Positions 6,086 to 6,291 of a stretch of 6,291 nucleotides of DNA are shown piece by piece. The notes under the pieces are model-generated. The model had not been told where the DNA came from and made no database searches. It saw only the letters and a list, made by a program, of their open reading frames with translations. The stretch is from positions 1 through 6,291 of the forward strand of contig DRJW01000377.1 of NCBI GenBank assembly GCA_011052055.1, read 5' to 3'. Position numbers and translations under genes: made by a program. Positions within the stretch are counted from its first letter, which is position 1; the number at the start of each line of letters is the position of its first letter. The stretch is from Nitrospirota bacterium. Its GTDB lineage: Bacteria > Nitrospinota_A > UBA7883.

Positions 6086-6291
6086 ATGTTCGTTCCATAC
6101 GCCGTTTCATGGAATATCACCTCCCGGTGCAATCTGAATTGCCGTCACTGTTATATCGACGCCAACGGGCGGCAAAGCGGCGGGCCGGGGGAGATATCCA
6201 CTGCCAAAGCTTTTGAGATCGCCTCCCAGATCGCCGGGTTGAACGCAGGCGCCGTTCTTATTTTAACCGGTGGCGAGCCCCTTATGCGCGG
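6086..6291 (+). CDS. Radical SAM protein, N-terminal fragment (NirJ/AhbC/PqqE-like), cut by the window edge
   Basis: Only the first 68 codons are present. Starting at ATG 6086, SWNITSRCNLNCRHCY (residues 8-23) carries the CxxxCxxC motif (C15, C19, C22), which binds the [4Fe-4S] cluster used to cleave S-adenosylmethionine. TGGEPL (61-66) is the SAM-binding GGE motif. The SWN..SRCNL..RHCY.DA context resembles the NirJ/AhbC/AhbD tetrapyrrole-modifying enzymes and also PqqE-type SPASM proteins. The missing C-terminus would separate these, so no symbol is given. A TAG at 6044-6046 limits the frame upstream, and ATG 6086 is the only plausible start codon; its ribosome-binding site is weak (A-rich caaagaaa). 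It begins 52 bp after the Usp gene, so it may be co-transcribed. Confidence 0.88.
   Translation, partial: MFVPYAVSWNITSRCNLNCRHCYIDANGRQSGGPGEISTAKAFEIASQIAGLNAGAVLILTGGEPLMR

Overview
The window looks like chromosomal DNA of moderate GC content from a Gram-negative-type bacterium. The gene set fits a Desulfobacterota-, Nitrospirota- or Nitrospinota-like lineage: a yebC-ruvC-ruvA block, an HD-GYP sensor, and a Usp protein carrying a PCP_red tail. That placement is inferred from gene content only and is not firm. There is no IS element, CRISPR array, tRNA or rRNA. Six complete protein genes and one gene cut by the right edge account for nearly all the sequence.

Left block (1-1981, + strand). 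A short leader with small inverted repeats precedes yebC, ruvC and ruvA. The three genes are tightly packed, with a 4-nt gap and then a 4-bp ATGA overlap, so they are very probably one operon. YebC is a translation/regulatory factor; RuvC and RuvA are the Holliday-junction resolvase and the junction-binding subunit. ruvB, the usual next gene, is absent. An unrelated gene on the opposite strand begins its 3' end only 30 bp after ruvA.

Middle (2012-3760, - strand). One long gene encodes a membrane-anchored PAS-GAF-like-HD-GYP protein, a probable cyclic-di-GMP phosphodiesterase. Its metal-binding motifs are intact, but the GYP region carries substitutions and an insertion.

Divergent intergenic region (3761-4134). 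This 374-bp stretch has no convincing gene. It holds a perfect 22-bp tandem duplication just upstream of the HD-GYP start, several short palindromes and a 10-bp direct repeat before the next gene. It probably contains the promoters for both flanking transcription units.

Right block (4135-6291, + strand). A six-helix DUF420-like membrane protein is followed after 24 bp by a double universal-stress-protein domain fused to a C-terminal PCP_red domain (the tail module of the light-independent protochlorophyllide reductase B subunit). After 52 bp comes the N-terminus of a radical SAM protein with a CxxxCxxC cluster motif, resembling the NirJ/AhbC tetrapyrrole-side-chain enzymes. DUF420 proteins are linked to haem-copper oxidase assembly, so the block may share a haem/respiration theme; this is a hypothesis, not something the sequence proves.
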